Part shown: positions 17,046 to 26,088 of the stretch, in pieces
How positions within the stretch are numbered: position 1 is the first letter of the stretch
Layout of the letters: each line of letters starts with the position of its first letter
Assembly: GCA_947589665.1 (NCBI GenBank)
Contig: CANQBJ010000001.1
Coordinates: forward strand, 85,243 to 149,242
Origin: an uncultured Clostridia bacterium
GTDB taxonomy: Bacteria > Bacillota > Clostridia > Lachnospirales > CAG-274
Length of the DNA: 64,000 nucleotides
Direction: 5' to 3'
Translations under genes and position numbers: made by a program
Notes under the pieces: generated by a model
What the model was told of the DNA's origin: nothing
Seen by the model: the letters and a program-made list of their open reading frames with translations, nothing else
The model's database searches: none

Positions 17046-18302
17046 TCTTGTGCCGTCGCCTAGGAGTACGTATTTTGCTCCTGCCTTTTCTACATCCGCT
17101 CTGCTCCAGAAGTTTCTTGTATCGAGTATTATCCTGTTATTCATATCCTCTGTGAGCTTTGCAAAGTCAATGTCCTTGAACTCGTCATGATTTACTCCGA
17201 GAACTGCTATATCCGCACCCTTTACGGCATCGTATATACCAAAGTCCTCGTCAAGCTTTTCACCTGCGTGAGGATCGCATATCCTTACGTTGACACCCTT
17301 TGCCCTTAAGCTGTCGGCAAGGTGCATAACGGGAGATTCTCTTACATCGTCTATATTCGGCTTATAGGTAACGCCGTAAAGAGCAACTGTCCTGCCCTCT
17401 AAGCCGCCAATAAGACCTGATATCTTATTCTCTACAAACTCAGGCATAGAGTCGTTGTTAAGTCTGCCCTGATGTATAAGCTTTGCGTTCTTGCTTTTCT
17501 CAACAAGGAACCATGGGTCAAGGGCTATACAGTGACCGCCTACACCGGGACCCGGAGAAAGTATATTTACTCTTGGGTGCTGATTTGCCATTCTTATAAC
17601 GTCCCAGCAGTTTACGCCAAGCTCCTCGCTCATCTTTGCAAGCTCGTTAGCAAGAGCTATATTCACATCTCTGAATGTATTCTCCATAAGCTTGCACATT
17701 TCGGCAGTAGTGGAGGTGGTAATAAATATTTCGCCTTCAACTATGCTTTCGTATACCTTTTTTACCTCTATGCTTGACTTTTCGTTGATACCGCCTACAA
17801 TACGGCTGTTTGTCCTTAACTCCTCCAGAACTCTGCCCGGCAGTATTCTTTCGGGAGAATGGGCTACCAGAAGCTCTTCGCCAAGCTCAAGACCTGTTTC
17901 CTTAAGTATAGGGAGCATAAGGTCTACAACTGTCCTCGGAGGTGATGTAGACTCAAGTATAACTATATTGCCCTTTCTCACATGGGGAACGATAGCCCTT
18001 GTAGCTGACTCAACATATCTCATATCGGCAGTCTTGTCCTCGTTGATAGGAGTGGGAACAGCTATGATATATACATCGCAGTCATCGGGGCAAGTAGTCT
18101 GAGCAGTAAGCCTGCCGCTTGCTACAACCTGCTTTACAAGGTCACCCAAACCAGGCTCCTCAATAATAATCTCACCCTTGTTAAGAGCGTTTACAGCCTT
18201 TTCGTTAAGGTCGTAGCCCACAACTCTGTGACCCTTTGACGCAAACATTGCAGCGGTAGGCAGACCAACGTAACCGATACCTATAACACAGATGCTTTTC
18301 AT
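17043..18302 (-). CDS. wecC: UDP-N-acetyl-D-mannosamine dehydrogenase (WecC type)
   Basis: A 419-residue NAD-dependent four-electron oxidase converting a UDP-HexNAc to its uronate. MKSICVIGIGYVGLPTAAMF is the NAD-binding fold. VAHSPERILPGR and the active-site Cys motif PGVGGHCIALDPWF (Cys near 261) place it with WecC rather than UDP-glucose dehydrogenases. C-terminal YKPNIDDVRESP is the UDP-binding domain. AAAGGAAG precedes ATG 18302. It would supply ManNAcA to the TagA-family transferase in the same block. Another UDP-HexNAc substrate is possible. Confidence 0.85.
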   Translation of the reverse strand: MKSICVIGIGYVGLPTAAMFASKGHRVVGYDLNEKAVNALNKGEIIIEEPGLGDLVKQVVASGRLTAQTTCPDDCDVYIIAVPTPINEDKTADMRYVESATRAIVPHVRKGNIVILESTSPPRTVVDLMLPILKETGLELGEELLVAHSPERILPGRVLEELRTNSRIVGGINEKSSIEVKKVYESIVEGEIFITTSTTAEMCKLMENTFRDVNIALANELAKMSEELGVNCWDVIRMANQHPRVNILSPGPGVGGHCIALDPWFLVEKSKNAKLIHQGRLNNDSMPEFVENKISGLIGGLEGRTVALYGVTYKPNIDDVRESPVMHLADSLRAKGVNVRICDPHAGEKLDEDFGIYDAVKGADIAVLGVNHDEFKDIDFAKLTEDMNNRIILDTRNFWSRADVEKAGAKYVLLGDGTR

Positions 18303-18331
18303 TTTGTTTTCTTCCTTTCGTTATATAAAAT

Positions 18332-19831
18332 TTATTTTATCTTTGCTTTTATTACGGCAAGCTCGTCCTTTATCTCGCCTGTAACCCATAATACTATACC
18401 ATATACTATAATACCACAAAATACAAATATTGCCAAACATAATTTATTATCGGGCAGTATCAGCTTAAGTATCTCAATAACAGCTACCATAACCGCAGCG
18501 GAAAAGAGTATTCTGAAAAGTCTCTTAGGCTCTATGGACCACTTGAGATAATGCCTTGTGCCGTATCTTGCCATAAGGAAGTAGGCAAAAAAGCCTATGA
18601 ACGTAGTCACGGCAGCTATAGCGTAGCTGTTTGTAAGCTTTATAACTATATAGAAAAGCACTACCTTCATAACGCCGCTTATAAGACTTCTCTTGAATAT
18701 AGCGTTAGTATTGGAATTAAGCTCCCAGTGCTTTATGGAATACTCCGTAAGTCCTAAAAACATCATACCCAGCGCTACCCAGAACATAACTATATGTCCT
18801 GAAAAATAGCTTTTTTCAAATAATGCCCTTGCAGCTGCATCGCTTACGGCAAACACTCCCGCCACAGCGGGTATAGCCACAAGCATATACATCCTTACAG
18901 CCTGATTGAGAAGCTTTTGCACATCGCCCTTTCTGCCCTCGGACCATGCCCTTAATATAGTAGGGTAGCAGCCTCGCATAACAGAGGCATTAAGCAGAGT
19001 AAAGGCAGTTGATATAAGGGAGTAATTTGTCTGATAAACTCCCGATGCACCTAAGCCCAGTGTAGCCGTTACTATAAGAGCGTCCGAACGCGTAAGGCAG
19101 GAGGTGGCAAGCTGATTTCCCATAAGGGGCATACCGTAGTCCTTAAGCTCTTTTAATATAGCCTTGTCCGCCTTGCCCTTTATATAGCTGAATATCCTAA
19201 GGCGCTTGGCTCCTATTACGGAAACCGCAAGATCGGTAAGGAAATAGCTTAAGAATATCCATTCAACCTTATTTCCCCACAGCATACAGAACAGTACCAT
19301 AAGCACCAGCCTGCCGCATACTGTTATGACGGAGAGAAGAAGATTGAGCTTTGCCTCTCTTATAGCCGCAAGCATGGATATCATAAGCTGAGCCGTGTTG
19401 TAGGTCACAAGCCAAAGCACACAGCATATGAGGAGCCTGCCGCTGTATACCGATGTAAACTTTTCCACAAAGGCGGTATTTCCGAAAAAGATCAGGAGTA
19501 CCGCATATATAATGAAGGCAAGCACAACGGATATTACATTTACCTTTAGCCATGCTGAAAATACCGTTGAATAGAAATCCTGATGCCTGCCAGCTATATC
19601 GTATTTGTTGATATAGCGCAGCACCGACTGTACAAGCCACTGTATAGCCACCATACCCACAGTGGTTATAATGATGTTGGCATTGTTATAAAGTCCCATT
19701 TGGCTGTCTATATAGAGGTAGGTCATTGCAGACATAGTGACAATGCCTACAATACCCTCTATAGCCTTGGCTATCATATATATAATTGTTTCCTTGCCCA
19801 TTGTAGCCTTTTTAGTTGCGTTTTCCGACAT
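18332..19831 (-). CDS. Lipid-linked oligosaccharide flippase (Wzx/MATE-like)
   Basis: A 499-residue polytopic membrane protein with about 12-14 helices and the polysaccharide biosynthesis fold: N-terminal MGKETIIYMIAKAIEGIVGI, central GMPLMGNQLATSCLTRSDALIV. Such proteins move undecaprenyl-PP-linked repeats to the outer face before polymerisation. ATG 19831 follows GAGGTCGCT and lies 11 bp after the stop of the phosphodiester glycosidase gene. Together with the O-antigen ligase-like gene it indicates a Wzx/Wzy-type export route. Confidence 0.87.
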   Translation of the reverse strand: MSENATKKATMGKETIIYMIAKAIEGIVGIVTMSAMTYLYIDSQMGLYNNANIIITTVGMVAIQWLVQSVLRYINKYDIAGRHQDFYSTVFSAWLKVNVISVVLAFIIYAVLLIFFGNTAFVEKFTSVYSGRLLICCVLWLVTYNTAQLMISMLAAIREAKLNLLLSVITVCGRLVLMVLFCMLWGNKVEWIFLSYFLTDLAVSVIGAKRLRIFSYIKGKADKAILKELKDYGMPLMGNQLATSCLTRSDALIVTATLGLGASGVYQTNYSLISTAFTLLNASVMRGCYPTILRAWSEGRKGDVQKLLNQAVRMYMLVAIPAVAGVFAVSDAAARALFEKSYFSGHIVMFWVALGMMFLGLTEYSIKHWELNSNTNAIFKRSLISGVMKVVLFYIVIKLTNSYAIAAVTTFIGFFAYFLMARYGTRHYLKWSIEPKRLFRILFSAAVMVAVIEILKLILPDNKLCLAIFVFCGIIVYGIVLWVTGEIKDELAVIKAKIK

Positions 19832-19842
19832 AGCGACCTCAC

Positions 19843-22659
19843 TTAGCCTATATTCTCAAATTCGTAGTACATTTCTTTTTCGTTGCCCTTTAGTCTTAAA
19901 TAACTAAGGCTGTTTCCTCTTATGCCTGCAATATTTATATATCTTACACCGTCCTTAAGCTCTGAATAGCTGCTTTCTCCTACGGAAGAAAGAACGATGA
20001 CATTCTTACCGTTATCGTGTACGGCAGTCCTGAATATATCGTGAAGGGCATCACGCTCCCTGTAATCCTTAATGCCTGAGAACAGATAGCTGTCCATCAT
20101 TACCACTATATTATTCTTGCTCATTCTGTTGATATAATCCTGCAGATATCTCCACTGATCCGTGCCTGCGGACTTAACGCTGCCCCCTGCAATACCTATG
20201 GATACAAAGGAGAAATTATCACTGTTGTTTGTGGCATACTTATTCTGCCATGCAACAGAGGGAACAGCGGAGGTATTTGCAATACCGTCCTTCAGCACAA
20301 GAGCGGAGGCATTTTCCGACATAGCTGATATTACGCTATTGGCAGCGGCAGAGCCTATGCCCGTTGAATATCCGAATACGGATATCTCTTCATAATTACC
20401 GTCAATACTGTCAAGGTCCGTATTCATATAGTCGTTTACATCACTTCTTGCGCCGCTGCCCATACTTGTGGGAGCAAAGGCAACAAGATCGTCTACATAT
20501 ACTGTACCGCTCAGACTGTTTATGTCGTCTGTGTTAAGACAGGATACATATATCTTGTCCAGCTTTACGGGAGTAGAAAGATTTTGCGGTACGCTTATTT
20601 TTGCCTGCTGCCACTGTGTATTGGTAAGCTCCTCTGCCACAAGAACATTTTCCTCATGGCCGTCGTTGTCCGTAAAGCGTACATTAAGCAGGTAATTGCT
20701 TCCGTCGCCCTTGTACCACAGCATAAGGTCTGAGGTGTCCGCAGGCAGCATTATGGGTTTTTCGTCAAAGCTTGCATATACTGCCTGTGTGGTAGTCATA
20801 TTGTTTACAAATCCATAGTCTATCCTAAGACTACTTTTTCCGTCTGAGCCTACGCCCTTTTCTATACTTGCGGAGCCTGTAAGTCCTGAATCCGCAGGGT
20901 AGAAGAGCATATTCATATTTCTGCGGGATTCAAAGCTGTTTATGGCAATATGCTTTTTGCCTACAGCTATCCTAATTGTAGAGCTTACGTCATAGCCTGA
21001 GGCGGTAAGTGTGGCGATACCCTCGCTTTTAGCCACAAAGCTGCCGTTTTCAATAGTGCCTATGCTTTCGTCGTCAACTGTCCATTTTATATTGTTCTGA
21101 TCTACGTCAAGGGAATAGCCGTCCTTGTTAAGAAGTACCGCATTCAATTTTGTCTTTTCGCCTACGCCCAAGGCATATGTCCCTGCCGTTGCCTGCAAAG
21201 CCGCTGCGCCCTTTAATATGGTAACATCCACATAGCCCGAAATATCACCGTAGGTAACGGTTATCCTACCCTTGCCCTCAACGGAGGGAGTGAACCTGTT
21301 CTCATTCCATGTGCCGTCAAAGGAGGAGCTGAACTGCAGCTTGCCCAGATCGGGGTCTATCTCCTTCATAGTGCCGTCGTAAAGCCTTATATTGACTGTG
21401 CTTGGGAAGTCCTTGAACATATAGCTGTTTTCATTCTCGGCTATATAGGGCTTTAAGAAGGCGGGCTTTCCAGCCTCGCCCACAGCCTTTATGCCCAAGC
21501 CGTTGGCAACGGAGCGGAGTGAACCCTCGCTTGGCACATTTACTACCTTTGTGCTGTCTGAGTCCTCTGTCTGGACTACCATAGTTGTAGAACCGCCGCC
21601 GTCAAAGTGTATAGCGTCGTAGGCTCCGTATTCACGCATAATATTGGCAGCCTCTGTATGTGTGGCACCTATGCCGTTTCTTCTGCCGTCTATACACACT
21701 ATGTATATCCTTGTCTTTTCCTTGTTTACACCTATCATTGTACGGGGATTGCGCGCATTCTGACCTATTATAAGTCCGGAGGCTACATTTTCTCCGTTCC
21801 TCAGAAGCTCGCCGCCGCCGCTTAAGCCCATCTCTATTGAGGATATGCTCTTGGCACTTCTGAATACAAACTTTTCATCCTCGGCAAAGCGCACCTCCAT
21901 ACCTGTTGAGAACTTGGACAATACCGCATCCCTCTGTGAATTGGGTACGGCTATGATATAGCCGTTTTCGGGTATAGTGACCGTTGCGCCGGGATCTGAA
22001 ATGCTTGTTATAACATTGTCCTCCACCACTATCTTGCTAAGCTTTGTAAAGGTCTTGTCAAGAGATGAGGTATCCGACATAACATTCCTGTCAAAGTATA
22101 CGGGCTTTGAAAAATCAGTGACCTTGTTCTTGGCACCCAGTACTATAGAACTGTCCGAAGGACCGTAAAAGCCTATTGAGCTCTTTACATAATCTATAAA
22201 AGGCACGCCGTCACTGTCAATAAAAAAGCCTGCATATCTGTTTTCACTGCCGTTGTAGTAATTCTGAGCCGCTATCATCTGACCGTTGCCCGCTACCTGA
22301 CCCATACTTGACATCCTGCTGCCTGAGCCGAAGAAGTCGCCGTTTACGGCAGCTATGACGCCGTTGTCCTTTGCCAGCTTGTCCACAGAGGCTTTAAAGC
22401 CAAGACCGTCTACGCTCTCTATTACATCAAGAGCAAGATTTGTTTCAGCCGCATCTATGGTCAGCACATAAATATCCATCCAGCCTGCGGGATAGAGCCT
22501 TCTGCTCTTTTCGTAGGTAAGGCCCTTGGCAATTTCCTGTATGTCCTTTTTCTCATAGAGCACGCCGTCTGCCGCCGCTGCCTCCACAACTCCCAAAGAA
22601 GAAAGCGCCATTACAGCAGCCATACCTATACTGCTCAATACTCTCAAAATTTTCTGCAT
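19843..22659 (-). CDS. Large secreted phosphodiester glycosidase (NAGPA/DUF2233) multidomain protein
   Basis: A 938-residue exported protein. A signal peptide (about 1-28) is followed by a NAGPA-type domain (about 55-400) with VIAAVNGDFFGSGSRM, RNPRTMIGVNKEKTRIYIV and GAYDAIHFDGGGSTTMVV. Next come a bacterial Ig-like segment (about 480-570), a carbohydrate-binding-like beta-sandwich (about 580-730) and a C-terminal alpha/beta domain with VSIGIAGGSVK and NNIVVMMDSYLFSG, resembling a calcineurin-like fold. The family hydrolyses sugar phosphodiesters, so it may trim wall polymers. GGAGA precedes ATG 22659. Confidence 0.8.
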   Translation of the reverse strand: MQKILRVLSSIGMAAVMALSSLGVVEAAAADGVLYEKKDIQEIAKGLTYEKSRRLYPAGWMDIYVLTIDAAETNLALDVIESVDGLGFKASVDKLAKDNGVIAAVNGDFFGSGSRMSSMGQVAGNGQMIAAQNYYNGSENRYAGFFIDSDGVPFIDYVKSSIGFYGPSDSSIVLGAKNKVTDFSKPVYFDRNVMSDTSSLDKTFTKLSKIVVEDNVITSISDPGATVTIPENGYIIAVPNSQRDAVLSKFSTGMEVRFAEDEKFVFRSAKSISSIEMGLSGGGELLRNGENVASGLIIGQNARNPRTMIGVNKEKTRIYIVCIDGRRNGIGATHTEAANIMREYGAYDAIHFDGGGSTTMVVQTEDSDSTKVVNVPSEGSLRSVANGLGIKAVGEAGKPAFLKPYIAENENSYMFKDFPSTVNIRLYDGTMKEIDPDLGKLQFSSSFDGTWNENRFTPSVEGKGRITVTYGDISGYVDVTILKGAAALQATAGTYALGVGEKTKLNAVLLNKDGYSLDVDQNNIKWTVDDESIGTIENGSFVAKSEGIATLTASGYDVSSTIRIAVGKKHIAINSFESRRNMNMLFYPADSGLTGSASIEKGVGSDGKSSLRIDYGFVNNMTTTQAVYASFDEKPIMLPADTSDLMLWYKGDGSNYLLNVRFTDNDGHEENVLVAEELTNTQWQQAKISVPQNLSTPVKLDKIYVSCLNTDDINSLSGTVYVDDLVAFAPTSMGSGARSDVNDYMNTDLDSIDGNYEEISVFGYSTGIGSAAANSVISAMSENASALVLKDGIANTSAVPSVAWQNKYATNNSDNFSFVSIGIAGGSVKSAGTDQWRYLQDYINRMSKNNIVVMMDSYLFSGIKDYRERDALHDIFRTAVHDNGKNVIVLSSVGESSYSELKDGVRYINIAGIRGNSLSYLRLKGNEKEMYYEFENIG

Positions 22660-22702
22660 ATACAAATCTCCAATCGTAAAAAATTACATTAATACATTTT
22701 CT

Positions 22703-22731
22703 ATTATACTATTTATAGGAATAAATTTCAA
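22703..22731 (-). promoter_or_regulatory. Promoter of the envelope polysaccharide block
   Basis: Minus strand TTGAAA (22731-22726), 17-bp spacer, TATAAT (22708-22703), 44 bp upstream of the phosphodiester glycosidase start. Confidence 0.8.
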
Positions 22732-22833
22732 CGAAATAGGGATTATGTAATTTATTTGTAAAAAAAGGACCAAAAATTGCCGTCGTCTTAATAAATCCCT
22801 GTTTTATGGGAATACGGATATCAGCTTTCCATG

Positions 22834-22861
22834 AAAAAACCCCGACGCACAAGCGTCGGGG
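22834..22861 (-). terminator. Intrinsic terminator of the small RNA
   Basis: CCCCGACGC / GCGTCGGGG stem (22840-22848 with 22853-22861), four-base loop, then six T on the minus strand. Confidence 0.9.
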
Positions 22862-22976
22862 CATTGTATTCTGTAAAGCTCAATAATGGAAGTTAGAAAG
22901 GGTAGGGGGAGAACTTCATTCATTAAAGAGCTTTAGGTAAAAACCAATGGACAAGAGATATCTTGTTCATCAGCTT
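22834..22976 (-). ncRNA. Candidate small RNA with C-rich apical loop
   Basis: About 143 nt bounded by its own consensus promoter and an intrinsic terminator, with no plausible reading frame. Predicted folding by eye, 5' to 3': a short hairpin (ACAAGA / TCTTGT). Then a long stem closed by TAAAGCTC (22935-22928) and GAGCTTTA (22881-22874), continuing through AAGTT / AACTT and displaying the loop UCUCCCCCUACCCUUUCU (22912-22895). Then the terminator hairpin. A CU-rich loop complementary to GGGGGAGA/AGGGU-type Shine-Dalgarno sequences is the usual seed of Gram-positive trans-acting sRNAs. It lies downstream of spoIVA; a 3'-end product of spoIVA mRNA is less likely given the promoter. Confidence 0.72.
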
Positions 22977-22982
22977 ACATAC

Positions 22983-23011
22983 ATTATATAACATAGAGCA
23001 TATAATGTAAA
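22983..23011 (-). promoter_or_regulatory. Promoter of the candidate small RNA
   Basis: Minus strand TTTACA (23011-23006), 17-bp spacer, TATAAT (22988-22983). Start site expected near 22976. The stretch between here and the spoIVA stop (23012-23145) is AT-rich and holds nothing else I can name. Confidence 0.82.
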
Positions 23012-23145
23012 TAGTTTTTTTGTGAAATAAATGAGAACATTTTTTGAAAAATTGTGTAGAAATATGCAAAATTTTAATAAAAAATATAAAATATTGACCA
23101 TTATTATATTTTATATGAATAAATTGTGAATTTCCTGTCATTTTG

Positions 23146-24624
23146 TTACAGCAGTATGCATATTATACCGCCGCTGCCCTCGTTTATGATCTTCTGAAGG
23201 CTTTCCTTGAACTTGAACTGAGTGTCCTCTGGCAGACGCATAAGCTTGGTGTTAAGGTCATCGGTCACAAGCTCCTTAAGAGTCCTGCCAAAAATACTGT
23301 ATTCCCAAATACTGTTAGGGTCTACGCTGTACTGGGCGTTAAGATAGTCCACAAGCTCCTTTGACTGCTCCTCAGAGCCTACTATAGGCGCAACGGTAGT
23401 CTTGATATTGGTCTTTATAAGGTGTATTCCCGGAGCCTCAGCCTTTATTTTTATACCGTATCGGCTGCCCTGCTTAAGTACCTCTGGGGGTTCAAGAGCC
23501 ATATCCTCAACAGAGGGCGTAACTATGCCGTAGCCCTTTTTATTTACCTCATCAAGGGCATTCTTTATCTTGTCATACTCCTTTTTGGCATCGGATAACA
23601 ATTTAATAGTAGAAATAAGCTCAAACTCACTGCTTATTTCGGTACCCGTAGTTTCCGTAAGCACGTCATAGAAAATATTGTCGTTAAGGAAAAGCTCTAT
23701 GTATGCCTTGCCCTCCCCCAGGTCTATGTTTTCGGAATATATCTTCTTTACATTTTCGTTTTCGTTTAATATCTCGGAGGCTGCGGGTATATCCTTGATA
23801 CCGTTTATGCCCTCTGCCATAGCCTTTGCCGATTCTATTATGCTGCTTTTTATATGGTAGCTGCTGTCCATTGCCTCAAGCCACTTCGGTATGGCTATAT
23901 CCACCTCGCCCAGTGGGAAGGCATATAAAGCCTCGCTCAGTATATTGCTTATGTCCTCTGTAGTCATATCCCTGCAATTTACCGCAAGCACAGGCATTTT
24001 ATATTTGTTCTCCATCTGCGTCCTTATTTCCTGTGTCTGCTCAGAAGAGGGGTCCTTGCAGTTAAGTATTATGACAAAGGGCTTTCCCGTGTCCTTAAGC
24101 TCCTTTATTATCCTTGCCTCGCTGTTTATGTAGCTTTCCCTGGGGATATCGGTAATACTGCCATCTGTAGTAATAACAAGGCCAAGGGCTGCGTGATCCG
24201 TTATTACCTTATGTGTGCCAAGCTCGGCAGCCTGGGCAAAGGGCATTTTGCTTTCTGACCAGGGTGTGGACACCATTCTGGGGCTGTTGTTCTCTGTGTG
24301 TCCCTTTGCCCCGTCTACTATGTAGCCTACGCAGTCTATAAGCCTTACATTTAAGCTTATTCCCTCGGCAGGGCTTATTGTAACTGCCTCGTTAGGCACA
24401 AACTTAGGCTCCGTAGTCATTATTGAAGTACCCTCTGCCGACTGGGGCAGCTCATCCCTTGTCCTTGTTTTTACATATTCGTTTTCAATATTGGGTATAA
24501 CGAGCTTTTCCATAAAGTTTTTTATAAATGTAGACTTTCCCGTTCTCACAGGTCCTACTACGCCAATATAGATATCTCCGCCTGTTCTCTCCGCTATATC
24601 CTTATATACATCATAGCTGTTCAT
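23146..24624 (-). CDS. spoIVA: Stage IV sporulation protein A (SpoIVA)
   Basis: A 492-residue ATPase that polymerises on the outer forespore surface as the base of the spore coat. Walker A is GVVGPVRTGKST (about 21-32). Other family stretches are ESYINSEARIIKELK, PFVIILNCKDP and the amphipathic C-terminus ending GSGGIICILL. Length equals the Bacillus protein. GGAGGT precedes ATG 24624, and a sigma-E promoter lies upstream, matching its known mother-cell expression. Confidence 0.97.
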   Translation of the reverse strand: MNSYDVYKDIAERTGGDIYIGVVGPVRTGKSTFIKNFMEKLVIPNIENEYVKTRTRDELPQSAEGTSIMTTEPKFVPNEAVTISPAEGISLNVRLIDCVGYIVDGAKGHTENNSPRMVSTPWSESKMPFAQAAELGTHKVITDHAALGLVITTDGSITDIPRESYINSEARIIKELKDTGKPFVIILNCKDPSSEQTQEIRTQMENKYKMPVLAVNCRDMTTEDISNILSEALYAFPLGEVDIAIPKWLEAMDSSYHIKSSIIESAKAMAEGINGIKDIPAASEILNENENVKKIYSENIDLGEGKAYIELFLNDNIFYDVLTETTGTEISSEFELISTIKLLSDAKKEYDKIKNALDEVNKKGYGIVTPSVEDMALEPPEVLKQGSRYGIKIKAEAPGIHLIKTNIKTTVAPIVGSEEQSKELVDYLNAQYSVDPNSIWEYSIFGRTLKELVTDDLNTKLMRLPEDTQFKFKESLQKIINEGSGGIICILL

Positions 24625-24651
24625 AACATACCTCCGTTCAAAGTTATAATC

Positions 24652-24680
24652 ATTGTATGATATTTCAGGTGTAAATATGT
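24652..24680 (-). promoter_or_regulatory. Sigma-E type promoter of spoIVA
   Basis: Minus strand ACATATT (24680-24674), 14-bp spacer, CATACAAT (24659-24652). The -10 and spacing match the Bacillus sigma-E consensus (GHATATT-N14-CATACAHT) closely. Confidence 0.75.
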
Positions 24681-24876
24681 AATTTTGAACTTTATGAAAA
24701 ACTTACAAAAATTTGGCTTAAATTTTGTAGAATACTACCAAAATCGTTTTTTCTGTTTCACAAAAATTACCGCAATGTTGAAAAATTGTGTCATAAAACG
24801 GATTTTTACCAGTCAAAGGCAAAAAAACAGGGCTCAACTGTGCAAAATTTACAAATGCAGGGCATAAAAAATAAAT

Positions 24877-24905
24877 TTGACAAAACCTCAAATTCAAGTT
24901 ATTAT
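24877..24905 (+). promoter_or_regulatory. Promoter of the HPr-like gene
   Basis: TTGACA (24877-24882), 17-bp spacer, TATTAT (24900-24905), 57 bp before the HPr-like start. The rest of the gap from the sigma-E promoter is AT-rich without recognisable features. Confidence 0.75.
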
Positions 24906-24962
24906 TACATTGTAACAATTAATTTTTTGGATGTTTATCCATTTAAAGGGAGGTAAACGATT

Positions 24963-25193
24963 ATGAAAAATTTAACTCTTAAATTAGACTCAATTGACAA
25001 GGTAAAGGATTTTGTAAACATTATAAGCACTTTTGACGGTGACTTTGATTTAGCTTCCGACAGATATGTTGTAGACGCAAAGTCAATAATGGGTATCTTC
25101 TCATTAGACGTTAGCAAGCCTATCCGCCTTGACGTACATGATGACGCTGAGTTTGACGCAGTTAAGGCTAAATTAGGCAAGTACGAAGCATAA
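24963..25193 (+). CDS. HPr-like protein without the catalytic histidine (Crh-like)
   Basis: A 76-residue protein with the HPr fold. The PTS phosphorylation site GIHARPA of HPr aligns with SIDKVKD (residues 10-16), so His15 and Arg17 are absent. The regulatory serine is kept in DAKSIMGIFSL (Ser41). It therefore cannot carry phosphate in the PTS but could be a substrate of an HPr kinase, as Crh is in Bacillus. Strong GGGAGG precedes ATG 24963; own promoter and terminator make it monocistronic. Its role is unknown. An HprK-like kinase gene lies 1.2 kb away. Confidence 0.85.
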   Translation: MKNLTLKLDSIDKVKDFVNIISTFDGDFDLASDRYVVDAKSIMGIFSLDVSKPIRLDVHDDAEFDAVKAKLGKYEA

Positions 25194-25225
25194 TTATTGA
25201 AATTTATTATAGCTTTATAAACCAG

Positions 25226-25261
25226 AAGGAGATGTCGCATTTGAATATGCGACATCTCCTT
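25226..25261 (+). terminator. Terminator of the HPr-like gene
   Basis: A 15-bp perfect stem AAGGAGATGTCGCAT / ATGCGACATCTCCTT with loop TTGAAT, followed by TATTTTAT. Confidence 0.82.
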
Positions 25262-25282
25262 ATTTTATGACACTGTACGTAT

Positions 25283-25583
25283 AAATTTTTGTTTAACTGA
25301 GTAAAATATACCTCTCCACCGCCTAACGGCGTCAGCACTTTCGGCTTTGCCGAAAGCCGACCTAACGGTCGTCCGATAAATCTTTCGGTGCAATGTCCCC
25401 CTCCCCTGATAGGGGAGGTTTAGGTGGGTGTCTTTCAAAGTTGCTTATTTACTTAGAAAAACAACAACTAAGCTGCTGTCACAGCCTTTGCGGTGCATAA
25501 CCTCCCCTAGCGTAGCGTCGGAGGGGAGGGGGACCATGCGCAGCATGGTGGAAGGGTCGCCTTACTAACATAAACACAAATTT
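25283..25583. repeat. MITE-like intergenic repeat, copy B
   Basis: About 301 bp, ends AAATTTTTGTTTA / TAAACACAAATTT. It contains the core blocks CCCCCTCCCCTGATAGGGG, TTACTTAGAAAAACAACAA, GGAGGGGGACCATGCGCAGC and GGAAGGGTCGCCTTA. It has an extra internal segment of small hairpins (AGCACTTTCGGC...) relative to copies C and D. No gene inside. Confidence 0.85.
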
Positions 25584-25611
25584 AATGCAACAGCCTCTTT
25601 TATCGTGCAGT

Positions 25612-26088
25612 TTATTTTATTTTAAATATTTTTTTAATTACTCTCTTAATGCGGTTCATACCGCCGAACAGTATATGCCTTAGGGGCATAATGCCTACCC
25701 ATATCCTGACATAAGCGCGGTACAGCTTATTGTCGGCGGAAAAGGTCCTTTTGCCTCTGTGTATCTCGGTGACTATTCCCGCAAGCTGATCGTGGCGTAT
25801 GCCCCTTTCTACAGTCCACTGATTGTCGCCGCACATATTGTATGTACCGTCGGCATTTACCCCCACTACTCTGTGGAGTACAAACTGACCGTCATCTCTT
25901 ATATACAGAGGAAGGTCATATTTTTTAAGAGGGTCAACAGCCTTTTTTATAACAACTCTGTCGCCGTCGTTGTGTATGGTGGGGAGCATACTCGTGCCTT
26001 TGGGATTGAAATTGACTGTACCGCCGCTTTCAAGCATTTCCTTCATTACACCGTATATCTCATTGAGCCTTACCTGCTTAGTCTGCAA
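25612..26088 (-). CDS. S24/S26-family signal peptidase-like protein
   Basis: A 158-residue protein with the S26 serine motif FNPKGTSMLPTI (Ser near 34), GDRVVIKKA and a FVLHRVVGV strand as in signal peptidases. The C-terminus is basic, with one weak hydrophobic segment instead of the usual N-terminal anchor. The general-base lysine may lie in DGDRVVIKK. Start is TTG 26088 with GGGAG upstream, overlapping the PqqD-like gene by 11 bp. Third gene of a PqqD / HprK-like / peptidase trio, suggesting maturation of a small peptide or protein (inference). Confidence 0.75.
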   Translation of the reverse strand: MQTKQVRLNEIYGVMKEMLESGGTVNFNPKGTSMLPTIHNDGDRVVIKKAVDPLKKYDLPLYIRDDGQFVLHRVVGVNADGTYNMCGDNQWTVERGIRHDQLAGIVTEIHRGKRTFSADNKLYRAYVRIWVGIMPLRHILFGGMNRIKRVIKKIFKIK

